DNA from: Cerrena zonata
Taxonomy: Eukaryota > Basidiomycota > Agaricomycetes > Polyporales > Cerrenaceae
Assembly (NCBI GenBank): GCA_038087015.1
Contig: JASBNA010000027.1
Location: 372,001-436,000 of the forward strand
DNA length: 64,000 nucleotides
Direction of reading: 5' to 3'
Part shown: piece by piece, positions 43,956 through 55,019 of the stretch
How the letters are laid out: each line of letters begins with the position of its first letter
Numbering within the stretch: the stretch's first letter is position 1
Notes under the pieces: model-generated
Told to the model about the DNA's origin: nothing
The model's database searches: none
What the model saw: only the letters and a program-made list of their open reading frames with translations
Position numbers and translations under genes: made by a program

Positions 43956-45290
43956 TTATTTGAAAACCGTGTTTGGGTTTTTCAAAGTTTCAATCATTTC
44001 AATTGCTTGTTTTGGATCTCTCTTATTATAAACAAATAATCCTTGCAATTGAGCAGTGCTAACATTATCCAATTTTAAATTTTTGAACTTGGTTAAAAAC
44101 TCTTTACATAATTCAAATTCATCTTCATAAAACCTTAAAAACATTTTTTCAATTTGATATTCAGTGGCATTATTAATCATTACTTTAAAATCAACTCTTC
44201 CTGGTCTTAATAATGCTGGATCTAATTTTTCAGGATGATTAGTGGTCATGAATGTTATACATTCTTCAGCACTGGCTACCCCATCTAATGCATTAAGTAA
44301 TCCCGAAAAGGTTACTCCTGATGTAAATCCTTTTTCTTCAGTTTGTTTTCTTTTATTAAATGCTGCATCAATATCTTCTAATAATAATATAGATCTTTCG
44401 GGAATATGATTCATTAAATGGTTTAATCTATCATCAGTTAAATTGTTTTCGGATAAATTAAGGATACATATATTATAATCTAATTCTCCGGCTAATGCTT
44501 GAATATATGATGTTTTACCACTACCTGGAGGCCCGTATAATAAATATCCTCTTCTATATGGTATACCTCTTTTATGATACCAATCTCCACTTTCTAAGAA
44601 ATCTTTAACATCCTCTAATATTCCTTCACTAATACCATTATCTAATATAACTGATCCTAACATTCTTTTTTTACGGGGATTTCCAAATGGTCTCCATTCA
44701 GGCCCCCATGATGTAAATAATACCGTTTTACCTTCTCTGGCCTTTAAGGCCATTCTCTTTGCCTCTCCCAATAATTCATAAAATAATCCTCGATCACGAT
44801 ATAAGGTGGTTAAGGTAACCGTTTCGAATGGTGTCCCACTGGTCATATCAAGTAATTTCCCCGATCTTTCTCTATTAACTAACATATATGCCCCCTTATA
44901 ATTAATGAGATGTTTCCCTGGCCCTGGAACTAATGAAAACTTGGTACTAATGGCCCCATTGTCATGTTGAATAAAATTGGTTTCAACCGATAAATGACGT
45001 GAACTACGATTCTTATATTTTGACATCCATTCTAAAAACCATAAATATGACTTGTCCTTCAGAGGAATTTCCAAATCAACTAACATCTGTCTGTATAAGA
45101 ACCCCAGTGATTTCACTATCCCTTGTCTAGCCAATGCTAATGATGTTCCTAATAACATTAATCCACCACCAGCAGCAAAATATGGATTATTCACCACCAC
45201 TTCATTGAATGCCAGCAGCGCCATCCCGCTGATACTTCCGTCGGAATTCGACCGAATCTTTTCAAAATCAACCTGTGGTGATTGCGACAT
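43956..45290 (-). CDS. BCS1: Bcs1, mitochondrial inner-membrane AAA ATPase
   Basis: Bcs1 moves the folded Rieske Fe-S protein across the inner membrane to complete complex III. The 444 residues show an N-terminal membrane segment ([19 protein letters not shown], about 35-55) and the internal targeting and Bcs1-specific domain ([25 protein letters not shown]). The AAA domain follows: Walker [10 protein letters not shown], Walker [12 protein letters not shown] and the sensor/second region [18 protein letters not shown]. The ATG is at 45290. Codon 77 (45060-45062) is CTG in LEIP-x-KDKSY, where S. cerevisiae has Ser as I recall it, supporting CUG-Ser decoding. Confidence 0.97.
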   Translation of the reverse strand: MSQSPQVDFEKIRSNSDGSISGMALLAFNEVVVNNPYFAAGGGLMLLGTSLALARQGIVKSLGFLYRQMLVDLEIPLKDKSYLWFLEWMSKYKNRSSRHLSVETNFIQHDNGAISTKFSLVPGPGKHLINYKGAYMLVNRERSGKLLDMTSGTPFETVTLTTLYRDRGLFYELLGEAKRMALKAREGKTVLFTSWGPEWRPFGNPRKKRMLGSVILDNGISEGILEDVKDFLESGDWYHKRGIPYRRGYLLYGPPGSGKTSYIQALAGELDYNICILNLSENNLTDDRLNHLMNHIPERSILLLEDIDAAFNKRKQTEEKGFTSGVTFSGLLNALDGVASAEECITFMTTNHPEKLDPALLRPGRVDFKVMINNATEYQIEKMFLRFYEDEFELCKEFLTKFKNLKLDNVSTAQLQGLFVYNKRDPKQAIEMIETLKNPNTVFK

Positions 45291-45603
45291 GTCTCTCTAT
45301 TAGTCTGAACTACTTTGAAGAAATCACTAGATCGATCTACTGAAAAATCGATTTTTCATTCTCCGGTATTCGCTTTTTTTCACATCTCTTGGATGTACGG
45401 TTCTTTATGGAACGAGTTAGTGTATAAGAAAAGAAAGAGAAAAACTTGATCATTCGCTATTCTTTCTAATCAATTGGCTTTGCTTGTTTCAATAGTTGAT
45501 TATTAAGTGTTTCTTTTTCTTTGGATCATAGATTGGTTCTCAATTGACTGGATTGAAGTTTTGTGCTGCCGTTTTTCCCCTTAATTTTAGCTCTATTATA
45601 AGA
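45291..45603. other. Divergent promoter region of BCS1 and UBP2
   Basis: These 313 bases hold both promoters. AATCAATTGGCTTTG near 45469 includes an inverted CCAAT box, a possible HAP site suited to a respiratory gene. Nothing else stands out. Confidence 0.45.
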
Positions 45604-48600
45604 ATGACTGTGAAGGATTATCCAGAGAATCAACCGGAAAATAGTGATAGCATTTCAAGTGATAAAGAAGGGAGCAAGACCCAATTGAAAAGCAACAATC
45701 CCTTTTTACAATCAGATCCGTCATCGTCATCGCCGTCACCATCTTCAGAGAATGTCAAACCAGCATTCAATTATACCTCAATTCCTTCAGAGAAATTGAT
45801 TGAATATCCATTTAAATCACTTAATAGAATTATAGATGACATTAAATATACCACTGTTTATAAGAAGAAATGGCCCAATCTGCTGAGTTTCAGTCTTCTT
45901 AATTCCATTCCAATTACTTATTCGAGTGATTTATCTCAATTACTTAGTTCATCCAACACGTATAGAGATTTCGAGCTTTTAACATTGAATAATCATCTTG
46001 ATTATGCTCCTTCTTTTGAGGAAATTGAATTGAACGAAAGTGATCAAATCTTAAAGAATATTAGGGGTTTATTGGTTAATAGATCTTTGAATGAAATTAA
46101 TCATGTGAAATTCACAATACTTGAACGCAAACCTAGTCAATATATCTATCAAAATATCGATAAGCATGAATATCATTTAATTCCGAAATCTTTAATCTCA
46201 AATGATGATTTGAAATCTTTGAATGATGAATCTATCACCTCATTTAATTTGATCGATGACGCTTTCTTCAAAAGTATGAATAGTAATAATAATCATATTT
46301 TAAGAGTTTCTATTTATAATGCAGAATTTGAAATCGATGATTTGAAATCAATAATAGATCAAGAATCAATAAAGAATAGATACCTTAAAGGTATTGAACG
46401 TAATCCAGACTCAAATTTATCAAAAGATTTAATACCAAGTCCAATTCATTGTTTTCAAACTCTTATAAAGGTGTTGAAAGGTCCAATAAATTTACCGCCT
46501 AATCGTCAAATTCAAACAATTAGTTTGAAAAATACAAACTTGGATGCTAAAATTGATATTGATTTATTATTCAATAAACTTTCTTTCACTACGAATGATG
46601 ACGAGTTGGTTCCTCCTTCTTTAACTACTAATCCATCTTTAAGAGAATCTTATATCCGTAAAATAATGGAAATCATTTATATTGCTAAAAAACTTAAACT
46701 TCAGAATCAATTGAATGATTTTGATACAACTTATTCTTTTAGTGATAACTGTTCATTGATTTTTAGAACTTTTGGTGAGGTTGATAAGCATATAAGTATG
46801 ACCTATATCAACAAGAATAACTCGAATCAATTACCATTTTTTACTAATTTGAGTTGTTGTAGTTATTTCCAAGATGAAATTATTATAAGATGTTTTGAAA
46901 ATACTATAAGATCTGATCCAGCTAACTCACCTCATTACGTTGATTCCTTGAAAAATATTATTCAATTTAATTCAAATCAGCATCCAAGTAAATTAAGGGC
47001 ATATTATAATAACTTATCTTCAAGAGGTGAATTAGTTGGTTATAGTGATTACATGGACGCTTTGAAAAGTATTGGTATTCAATTAGCTGGTCCAGATGTT
47101 GAAGTTGATGATGATTTTATCGTAGCAATGTATTTCACTGCTTACAAAAATGATAGTAAAAATTATTTCTACTATAATAAAAACTTGAGGATGATAGCAA
47201 ATATAAGAAAGAGTCAATTTTTATTCAAATTCCTTGATAATGAAATAATTCCAATTGGGCTTGCATTAGATGAATTGGGAGTTGAATTGATTACTGAAGA
47301 TGAAGTTGTTATAACTGCCTTTGAATTTAGACTCGACGAGCTCTTACAGGCAAGTAATTTCAAAATTAGTGGTGAAGTATCATTCTTATACAAATGTTTA
47401 CTTTCAGTTGCCGTTAAAAGAAAAAGTTACATTTTGATGCATTACATTGAGACTAAATATCCAAATATAATAGGCCCTAATTATTATATCAATTTCAAAG
47501 ATGCTTGTGAGAAATTAAATTGTGAAATCTCCACTAGTGATTTTGAAGTAATATCCAAGTTTCAAGAAAAATTAGCTGTTTCTCAAGTAAGTGATACTTA
47601 CAGTTCCGGTGATGAACATAAAGATGATATCAGAAGCTTAAGGCTGGCCTTGAAAAGTGTCGCTCAAGCCAAGGATTCGAAGATTTTGTTTAGTTTTTTG
47701 AACTCAGGTAAAATCGATTCTTCGCTATTACCAGCAGAAAATTGGCCATCCGGATTAGATAATATTGGTAATACTTGTTACTTAAATTCATTACTACAAT
47801 ACTACTTCTGTATCAAACCTTTGAGGGACTTGATATTAAACTTTAATGAATTGGATGTTGATTTCTCAAAATATAAAAATCGTAAAATTGGAGGACGGGA
47901 AGTTGAAGAGTCCGAAATTAAAAGATCAATTCAATTCATTTATCATTTGAAACAATTATTTAATGAGATGATTCATACCAATAAAAGATGTGTTCAGCCA
48001 AGTAAAGAATTGGCTTACTTATCATTTTTACCATTATCACAACCAGTTGCTTTCAAAACTAACAAAGAAATACAAGCCGAGATAGAACGTGCTGACTTAG
48101 AAGCGCGTAGTTCACAAAGCTCTGATGTGGTTGAAGTCCTCGAAGATACCCCTCAAGAAGGGGAAGCCAATAGCAAGGATCAACCAATTCTTATTTCTTC
48201 TCAATCTCCGGATCCTGGTGATGGGGATGTTTCTATGGCCGAAGACCCCAAGCCCAAACCTGAATCAAGTGATGAAATGTTGATTGATCTTGGAGATGAT
48301 GAACTAAAAACTGAAGGCCCAGTTGAAGATGAAAAACATCCCGAGACCCAAATTGAGGCTGGAAAAGAAGAAATAGTTGAAGATAAAGAAACTGAGCCCC
48401 AGATCTTACAAATTAGTACTGACCAAATGGAAAGCACTATAGAAGTTGGAAGACAACAAGATGTTACTGAGTGTATTGAAAATGTTACATTTCAAATTGA
48501 AACTGCATTAGAACCACTATTTATTGAAGAAGATGGCGAACAATTTGACCTTATCAAAAAATTATTTTATGGGAAGACCAAACAAACTATCAAACCAATG

Positions 48601-49470
48601 GAGAACGAAAACGGATCTAATAAAATAAGAGAATCAGCAGAAAGATTTTTCAGTTTAATCATCAATGTTAGTGATCATCCGAAGGACATATATGATTCCT
48701 TGGATAACTATTTCAATGAAGATGTGGTGAGCTTGGAAGAAGGATTGGTGAAGAAAACTCTCACCATTAAGGAATTACCGGAAGTTTTACAATTCCATGT
48801 ACAAAGAGTTTTATTTGATAGAGAAAAACTTATTGCATACAAATCATTAGAACCGATCCCTTTCAGTGAGCAGATTTATCTTGACAGATATTTAGATACC
48901 GAAGACGAGGAAATATTAAACAAAAAACAAGAAGTGTTCAAATGGAAATCAGAGATTAGTTCATTATATGAGAAACGAGATGATATATTGAAGCTAGATC
49001 CCGAAACTAATTTATCTATAATTGATTCCTTAATTGCCACCAAAAAATTCCTTGAAGCCAAGATAATAAACCATGAATCATTAAGTATCAAAGCAGAAAC
49101 TATTCTTGCCATTCAAGATCAAATCGACAGCTTGAAAGATGAGCTTCAATCAATCCATGATCGTTTGAATATCTTACAAGAACAAACATCTAATCAATTC
49201 AAAGCATACACTAACATTGGCTACTCCATCTTTGCGATATTTATCCATAGAGGTGAAGCCAGCTATGGTCATTACTGGGTTTATATCAAAGACCCTCATA
49301 GAAATATATATAGAAAGTATAACGATGAAATTGTCACTGAAGTTCCAGCATCTGAGGTTCTCAACTTTACTGAAGGAAATACCGCTACTCCCTATTACAT
49401 TGTATATGTCAAGGACAGTTTGAAAAAAGACTATGTTGAACCACTCAAACGAGTCATTAACAAATGTTAA
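45604..49470 (+). CDS. UBP2: Ubiquitin-specific protease Ubp2
   Basis: Ubp2 trims K63-linked ubiquitin chains and opposes the ligase Rsp5, with Rup1 as partner. The 1288 residues (1272 in S. cerevisiae) begin at ATG 45604 (MTVKDYPENQ); codons above it begin with TTG. The N-terminal 700 residues are the Ubp2-specific region. The catalytic Cys box LDNIGNTCYLNSLLQYYFC has Cys725. A long acidic insert (about 830-950) interrupts the USP fold, and ESTIEVGRQQDVTECIENV follows it. The His box SYGHYWVYIKD has His1223, and NTATPYYIVYV follows. All catalytic boxes are present. Confidence 0.93.
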   Translation: MTVKDYPENQPENSDSISSDKEGSKTQLKSNNPFLQSDPSSSSPSPSSENVKPAFNYTSIPSEKLIEYPFKSLNRIIDDIKYTTVYKKKWPNLLSFSLLNSIPITYSSDLSQLLSSSNTYRDFELLTLNNHLDYAPSFEEIELNESDQILKNIRGLLVNRSLNEINHVKFTILERKPSQYIYQNIDKHEYHLIPKSLISNDDLKSLNDESITSFNLIDDAFFKSMNSNNNHILRVSIYNAEFEIDDLKSIIDQESIKNRYLKGIERNPDSNLSKDLIPSPIHCFQTLIKVLKGPINLPPNRQIQTISLKNTNLDAKIDIDLLFNKLSFTTNDDELVPPSLTTNPSLRESYIRKIMEIIYIAKKLKLQNQLNDFDTTYSFSDNCSLIFRTFGEVDKHISMTYINKNNSNQLPFFTNLSCCSYFQDEIIIRCFENTIRSDPANSPHYVDSLKNIIQFNSNQHPSKLRAYYNNLSSRGELVGYSDYMDALKSIGIQLAGPDVEVDDDFIVAMYFTAYKNDSKNYFYYNKNLRMIANIRKSQFLFKFLDNEIIPIGLALDELGVELITEDEVVITAFEFRLDELLQASNFKISGEVSFLYKCLLSVAVKRKSYILMHYIETKYPNIIGPNYYINFKDACEKLNCEISTSDFEVISKFQEKLAVSQVSDTYSSGDEHKDDIRSLRLALKSVAQAKDSKILFSFLNSGKIDSSLLPAENWPSGLDNIGNTCYLNSLLQYYFCIKPLRDLILNFNELDVDFSKYKNRKIGGREVEESEIKRSIQFIYHLKQLFNEMIHTNKRCVQPSKELAYLSFLPLSQPVAFKTNKEIQAEIERADLEARSSQSSDVVEVLEDTPQEGEANSKDQPILISSQSPDPGDGDVSMAEDPKPKPESSDEMLIDLGDDELKTEGPVEDEKHPETQIEAGKEEIVEDKETEPQILQISTDQMESTIEVGRQQDVTECIENVTFQIETALEPLFIEEDGEQFDLIKKLFYGKTKQTIKPMENENGSNKIRESAERFFSLIINVSDHPKDIYDSLDNYFNEDVVSLEEGLVKKTLTIKELPEVLQFHVQRVLFDREKLIAYKSLEPIPFSEQIYLDRYLDTEDEEILNKKQEVFKWKSEISSLYEKRDDILKLDPETNLSIIDSLIATKKFLEAKIINHESLSIKAETILAIQDQIDSLKDELQSIHDRLNILQEQTSNQFKAYTNIGYSIFAIFIHRGEASYGHYWVYIKDPHRNIYRKYNDEIVTEVPASEVLNFTEGNTATPYYIVYVKDSLKKDYVEPLKRVINKC

Positions 49471-49783
49471 ATATATATATATATAGCCTATGATTAGCTT
49501 CAACCAATATAAATATCCGTATAAATATATAAATGTCTATATAATTTTGTATGTGCGAAAACCGTTTTGCAATCTTCGACGCTACTTAAAAAAGATGATG
49601 CATGGGGGTTTACATGTGAGACATTATGATAAGACTTAAGAGACTAGCTATACAAAATTGGATTCAGGTCAATTCAATTCATTTCCAATAATCGATTCCA
49701 GTATATTAAATTGAACCTTGCTGAAATAGGTTGTGAAAAATATTAGAGGTTGATTGAGATAGATATATTTTGAGGAAGCCGCA
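49471..49783. other. UBP2 3' end and ADP1 promoter
   Basis: These 313 AT-rich bases contain a TATATATATATA stretch just after the UBP2 stop (about 49472-49484) and ATATAAATAT runs. No gene is seen. Confidence 0.5.
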
Positions 49784-52700
49784 ATGAAGTTATCATTATC
49801 AATCGGATTGCTTGCTGGTTTGACTCAAAGTGTTATTGGTCTACAAGTGAATAATGAGCAGGACTTATACAATTCTTTCGATAGGATAAAGAGAGGTGCA
49901 GTATTCAATGATGTTTTTGATATCAAACAAGCATTGGTTGATCAAGACAAAGATAAACCTGACAAAGGTGATAAATGTCCTCCTTGTTTCAACTGTAATC
50001 TACCAAATTTTGAATGTACTCAGTTTTCCCAGTGTAATACTTTCACCGGGATGTGTGAATGTCGAGATGGTTATGGTGGTAATGACTGTGCTCAACCTTT
50101 GTGTGGTGCTTTGAAGGATGGCAATTCTAAGAGACCTGTTCGTGATGAAGATGATAAATGTTCATGTAAAAAAGGTTGGTCCGGTATCAATTGTAACTTA
50201 TGTACTACTGATGAGAGCTGTGACTCTTTCATGCCCGAAGGATTGAAAGGTACTTGTTATAAATCTGGGATACTTGTTAATAAAAACCATCAAATGTGTG
50301 ATGTTACAAACGAAAAAATTATCAAGATTTTAAATGGTAAGAAACCACAGGCTACTTTTAGTTGTAACAAAACTGCAGAAGTTTGTGATTTCCAATTTTG
50401 GATTGATGAAAAAGAATCATTCTATTGTGATTTAGATCAATGTAAATTTGAATATGATTTAAAATCTAATACTACTCAATACAATTGTGATAGTGTTAAA
50501 TGCAAATGTTTGCCTGGTAAAATGTTGTGTGGTGAAGCTGGGTCGATAGATATATCTGAATTTTTAACCGAAACAATTAAGGGTCCTGGTTACTTCAGCT
50601 GTGATGTTGATAAAAAAAATTGTCGCTTCTCTGAACCCAGTATGAATGGTTTGATTTCTTCAGTTTTCGGTGATCCTTACATTACTTTGCATTGTAAATC
50701 TGGTGAATGTATTCATAAGAGTGAAATTCCTGGGTATGATTTACCAGATCATAATAGATTAACTCTTGGTAATTTAATTAGTATCATTGGTGTTGTTATA
50801 ATTTGTGGGTTTATTGTGATTACTTCACTTTACAATATAAGTAGAAGTCCCTTGTTCAAGAAATCAGATAATATTAATTATCAACCACTTGAAGGTGAAT
50901 TAAATGCTTTGAATGAAAATTTCACGCCTACAACCCTAACTTTTGAATCAATCAAGTATAAAGTTCCTAGTGGCCAAACTGTTTTGAATGATATTTTCGG
51001 CTTGGTTAAACCAAGAGAGTGCTTGGCTATAATGGGAGGTTCAGGTGCTGGTAAGACTACCCTTTTAGATATATTGGCTGGTAAAAATAAAAATGGTGAA
51101 GTCAGTGGGAATATTTATGTCAATGGGACTATTTTGGGGCCCAAAGAATATAAAAAAATTGTTGGTTTTGTAGATCAAGAAGACCATTTGATTCCAACTT
51201 TAACGGTTTATGAAACCGTTTTGAATAGTGCCTTACTTAGGTTACCAAGAAGTATGAGCTTGAGAGCAAAAGAAACTAGAGTTATTGAAGTTCTCAGTGA
51301 ATTGAGAATATTAAACATTAAAGACCGAGTAATTGGCTCTGATTTTAAAAGAGGAATATCTGGTGGTGAAAAAAGAAGAGTTTCAATTGCTTGTGAATTG
51401 GTTACTTCTCCTTCAATATTATTTTTAGATGAACCTACTTCAGGTTTAGATTCTTATAATGCAAGAAATGTTGTTGAATGTTTGGTTAAGTTATCTAGGG
51501 ATTTTAATAGAACTGTGGTTTTCACCATTCACCAGCCAAGAAGTAATATTGTTTCATTATTTGATAAATTGGTATTGCTTAGTGAGGGTGATTTGATTTA
51601 TTCTGGTGAAATGATAAAGTGTAATGATTTTTTTGCAAGACATGGTTATAAATGTCCTTTAGGTTATAATATTGCTGATTACTTAATTGATATAACTGTT
51701 GATCATAAAAAAATTGTTAAACTTGTTAAAAGTGGATCAAGCGATGTTGAAGATCAAGATACCGAAAATGAAGATGTACATGCAGCATTTTTGCAAAGTA
51801 GTCCATCAACTCAAATCGATACTACGAGAGAATGGGAGCATTTTGCCGTACATAGGGATGAATATAACTATAATCCAGTTGCTCGTCAAGATAAACAAGG
51901 TGATGATACGCTAGTTCAAATAAATAATAAATTACCTCAAATTTATAGCGAATCAGTTTTGGCAATTGAACTTAAACAAGAAATTGAAGATCAAAAATCT
52001 AACCCTAGTGCTATTAAATTCAAGAATGAGTACTTGAAACAGGCAAGTTTTGGTAGCCAAGTTTTGATTTTATCTTCCAGAACTTTTAAAAATCTTTACA
52101 GAAATCCAAAGTTATTATTAAGTAGTTATATTTTGTCTTTGATTGTGGGTGTTTTCTGTGGTTATCTATACTATAATGTCAGTAATGATATAAGTGGGTT
52201 CCAAAATAGATTGGGTTTATTCTTTTTCATTTTAGCTTTATTTGGATTCTCATCTTTAACTGGATTACATTCTTTCTCGACTGAAAGAATAATCTTTATA
52301 CGTGAAAGAGCAAACAATTACTATCATCCATTGAGTTACTTTGTCAGTAAAATATTTTGTGATGTATTACCTTTGAGAGTCTTACCTCCAGTTATCTTGG
52401 TAAGCATTTTATATCCTTTGGTGGGATTAACCATGGAACACAATGGCTTCTTGAAAACAATTCTTGTGCTAGTTCTTTTTAACATTGCCATTTCCTTCGA
52501 AGTATTGATTGTGGGAATCATGATAAGTGAACCTGGTACTTCTACAATGTTGGGTGTTTTGGTTCTTTTATCTTCCTTGTTATTTGCAGGGCTTTTCATC
52601 AATAGTGAAGATTTAAGATCTGAGATTAAATGGCTTCAATGGATTTCGATATTCCATTATGCCTACGAAGCTTTGGCTATAAACGAAGTTAAAGACTTAA

Positions 52701-52879
52701 TCTTGAAAGAGAAAAAATACGGTCTTTCCATCGAAGTTCCTGGTGCAGTTATTCTTTCCACATTTGGTTTTGATACCTCTGCTTTCTGGAAAGACGTCAG
52801 CTACCTTGTTGCCTGGACTCTTACATTCCTCATTACTGGCTATATTTTATTACATCTTTTTACCATTGAAAAAAGATAA
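49784..52879 (+). CDS. ADP1: Adp1-type ABCG half-transporter with extracellular Cys-rich domain
   Basis: This 1031-residue protein (about 1049 in S. cerevisiae Adp1) starts with a signal peptide (MKLSLSIGLLAGLTQSVIG). A Cys-rich, EGF-like luminal/extracellular domain follows (about residues 65-320, with CECRDGYGGNDCAQPLCG and CSCKKGWSGINCNLC), then a membrane segment (about 335-355). The single ABC domain has Walker A GGSGAGKTT at 418-426, signature SGGEKRRVS and Walker B ILFLDEPTSGLDS. An ABCG-type six-helix membrane domain ends the protein. The substrate is unknown in the family. The ATG is at 49784. Confidence 0.93.
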   Translation: MKLSLSIGLLAGLTQSVIGLQVNNEQDLYNSFDRIKRGAVFNDVFDIKQALVDQDKDKPDKGDKCPPCFNCNLPNFECTQFSQCNTFTGMCECRDGYGGNDCAQPLCGALKDGNSKRPVRDEDDKCSCKKGWSGINCNLCTTDESCDSFMPEGLKGTCYKSGILVNKNHQMCDVTNEKIIKILNGKKPQATFSCNKTAEVCDFQFWIDEKESFYCDLDQCKFEYDLKSNTTQYNCDSVKCKCLPGKMLCGEAGSIDISEFLTETIKGPGYFSCDVDKKNCRFSEPSMNGLISSVFGDPYITLHCKSGECIHKSEIPGYDLPDHNRLTLGNLISIIGVVIICGFIVITSLYNISRSPLFKKSDNINYQPLEGELNALNENFTPTTLTFESIKYKVPSGQTVLNDIFGLVKPRECLAIMGGSGAGKTTLLDILAGKNKNGEVSGNIYVNGTILGPKEYKKIVGFVDQEDHLIPTLTVYETVLNSALLRLPRSMSLRAKETRVIEVLSELRILNIKDRVIGSDFKRGISGGEKRRVSIACELVTSPSILFLDEPTSGLDSYNARNVVECLVKLSRDFNRTVVFTIHQPRSNIVSLFDKLVLLSEGDLIYSGEMIKCNDFFARHGYKCPLGYNIADYLIDITVDHKKIVKLVKSGSSDVEDQDTENEDVHAAFLQSSPSTQIDTTREWEHFAVHRDEYNYNPVARQDKQGDDTLVQINNKLPQIYSESVLAIELKQEIEDQKSNPSAIKFKNEYLKQASFGSQVLILSSRTFKNLYRNPKLLLSSYILSLIVGVFCGYLYYNVSNDISGFQNRLGLFFFILALFGFSSLTGLHSFSTERIIFIRERANNYYHPLSYFVSKIFCDVLPLRVLPPVILVSILYPLVGLTMEHNGFLKTILVLVLFNIAISFEVLIVGIMISEPGTSTMLGVLVLLSSLLFAGLFINSEDLRSEIKWLQWISIFHYAYEALAINEVKDLILKEKKYGLSIEVPGAVILSTFGFDTSAFWKDVSYLVAWTLTFLITGYILLHLFTIEKR

Positions 52880-53128
52880 TGCAAATCATTATCTTCCCTC
52901 TTTTTACTCTACAAAAACAACTAGACCCAACTACTGGGCCTACCTCATCCAGAATACATAGAGAAATACATTCACCAAAATTAGTATATATCTGATCTCG
53001 TAGATGCTTTGTGAGAGATGTCTCCACCGAATTATCGCGAAAATCCACCCCACATTATAGATTTTTTTTAGCTCGTTACATTATTCTATAAATGGCATTG
53101 AAATTACAAGACAAAAAATGAATTACTA

Positions 53129-54538
53129 ATGTCAATTATAAGCTTGATCAAGAAGACAGGTATGAAGCAATCCATTCAACTCGAAAGTGCTGTCAGAGGA
53201 AACGAAACTGGCCAGAATGATACAGAAGCTGTATCAGATTCTCAAGATCTTGGACAAGATCAGGTAGATGATAAACCGAAAATGACAATTAATAATCCAC
53301 CTAGAAACAAGTATAGAGTCGCTGCTCTTTGCGTATATGTTTTCGCTTGTGGTTATACCGATGCAGCCCCTGGGGCCCTTTTGCCATTTATCGAGAAGTA
53401 CTATAATATCAATTATACTCTCGTTTCATTAGTTTGGATGTCAAATGCAGTAGGATTCTTAATAGTCGCTGCTCTGGCAAGTAAGATCCAGCCGTTACTT
53501 GGAAGACAATATTCTTTCATGCTTGGTATATTTTTAAGTGCCATACACTTTAGTATTGTATCTACTGGTTCCCATTTTGCTTTAACTGTTGCTGCATTTG
53601 CTTTTGGTGGTGCTGGTCTTGCAATGTGTTTGGCACAGACAAACGTTTTTCTTGCAAATTTAGAGAAACTGACTTTGTATTTATCTTACACTCATGCAGC
53701 ATATGGATTGGGTGCAACCATTTCGCCATTATTGGGGACTCTTATTGCGTCTCATGGGGTTCCATGGCATTTTGTCTATTTGATAAATTTAGGTCAAATG
53801 GTAATTAGCTTTGTTTTAGTGGGGCTGGCCTTTCAAGGTTCTGAAAAGGATCTTAAGCAATTTGAAGCTGATTCAACGGAGGACGAGGTTTCTGACAGTT
53901 CTCCTCGTTCTAAATCAACAATGAGAGAAGCAGTCACTAATAGGATTACTTGGATTTTTGCTTTTTTGATTTTATTCTATCAAGGTTCGGAAGTTTCAAT
54001 CTCTGGTTGGTGTGTTACCTACTTGATTGATTACAAAGGCGGTGATATCAATTCTATTGGGTATGTGGCTCTGGCTTTTTGGGCTGGTCTTACTTTTGGA
54101 AGATTATTCTTAACCCATCCATCGGCAAAATATTTCGGTGTGAGAAGAAGCCTTCTAGTAATGTGTTTCATTACTATCGTCGTGGTTGTTTTAGCTTGGG
54201 CTCTTCCAACTACGATAGCTGCAAGTACTTTTGTCGCCTTGGCAGGGATATGGATAGGCCCTCTTTACTCTTATGTGGTTGGAACTTCGGTTAAACCAGG
54301 AATGTTACCTAGAAAAATTCAGTATACTAGTTTAACAATCATTACAGCTTTTGGTTCTGCTGGTGGGGCCATCTTTCCTTTTATCATTGGTCTCTTGTCT
54401 GAGCCTGCTGGTTCATTTGTTGTTTTCCCTGTTTTCCTTGTCTTGTATTCAAGTATTTTTGTTCTTTGGGCAGCTCTTCCTAATATTGAAAGAAATACTG
54501 GAGGTAAACCTATGACATTATGGCAGCGTTTGTGGTAG
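53129..54538 (+). CDS. Major facilitator superfamily transporter (Bsc6/FucP-like)
   Basis: The 469-residue protein has about 12 predicted membrane helices. A soluble N-terminus of about 65 residues is followed by YRVAALCVYVFACGYTDAAP, and a charged central loop (about 235-265, Asp/Glu/Ser-rich) separates the two six-helix halves. The sequence DAAPGALLPFIEKYYNINYT and AAYGLGATISPLLGTLIAS resemble the fungal Bsc6/fucose-permease-type MFS group. The substrate cannot be told from sequence. The start is ATG 53129; ATG 53162 (MKQSIQLES) is an alternative. Confidence 0.85.
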   Translation: MSIISLIKKTGMKQSIQLESAVRGNETGQNDTEAVSDSQDLGQDQVDDKPKMTINNPPRNKYRVAALCVYVFACGYTDAAPGALLPFIEKYYNINYTLVSLVWMSNAVGFLIVAALASKIQPLLGRQYSFMLGIFLSAIHFSIVSTGSHFALTVAAFAFGGAGLAMCLAQTNVFLANLEKLTLYLSYTHAAYGLGATISPLLGTLIASHGVPWHFVYLINLGQMVISFVLVGLAFQGSEKDLKQFEADSTEDEVSDSSPRSKSTMREAVTNRITWIFAFLILFYQGSEVSISGWCVTYLIDYKGGDINSIGYVALAFWAGLTFGRLFLTHPSAKYFGVRRSLLVMCFITIVVVVLAWALPTTIAASTFVALAGIWIGPLYSYVVGTSVKPGMLPRKIQYTSLTIITAFGSAGGAIFPFIIGLLSEPAGSFVVFPVFLVLYSSIFVLWAALPNIERNTGGKPMTLWQRLW

Positions 54539-55019
54539 CCCCTGCCTAAATATCAGCTATACGTCCAGTAGCCCATTGTCTTTTGCAAAACCTTCTGTCT
54601 TGAAGTACGATTTCCTAGGATCCTTTCTCAAATGCTAGGCAGAGTTTATATCTCTGAGTTTAATCTGAGCTAAATTCGTTTTCGATGATTACAAGCAACC
54701 ATATATGAATGTGTTTTTAATAAGTGCAAACTTCTTGACTCCTCCTACATAAAAGATTTTAATAGTATCGTTTTCAATGTCTGATAAATGTCAAGACTAC
54801 TTTTTCTTTCTGTAAAAAAAAAAAAAAAACGTACATAAATTTTTAAATCTTTCAATCAACAAGTCTATATTTAAAGTTTCCTTCTTTTTTCAAAAAATGT
54901 AATGTTTAACTTTGGTGTTTCACGAAAGTATCTAATAAAGACCAAATAAATTTGACTAGATTTATAGTTTTAGTGATCAAGACTCCTGCTACTGCCCTCA
55001 TATTTTTTTTTTTTTGCAA
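54539..55019. other. Convergent 3' region
   Basis: These 481 bases hold the 3' ends of the MFS gene and the gene at 55020-55859. They include an A run of 16 near 54815 and a T run near 55004. No gene is seen. Confidence 0.5.
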
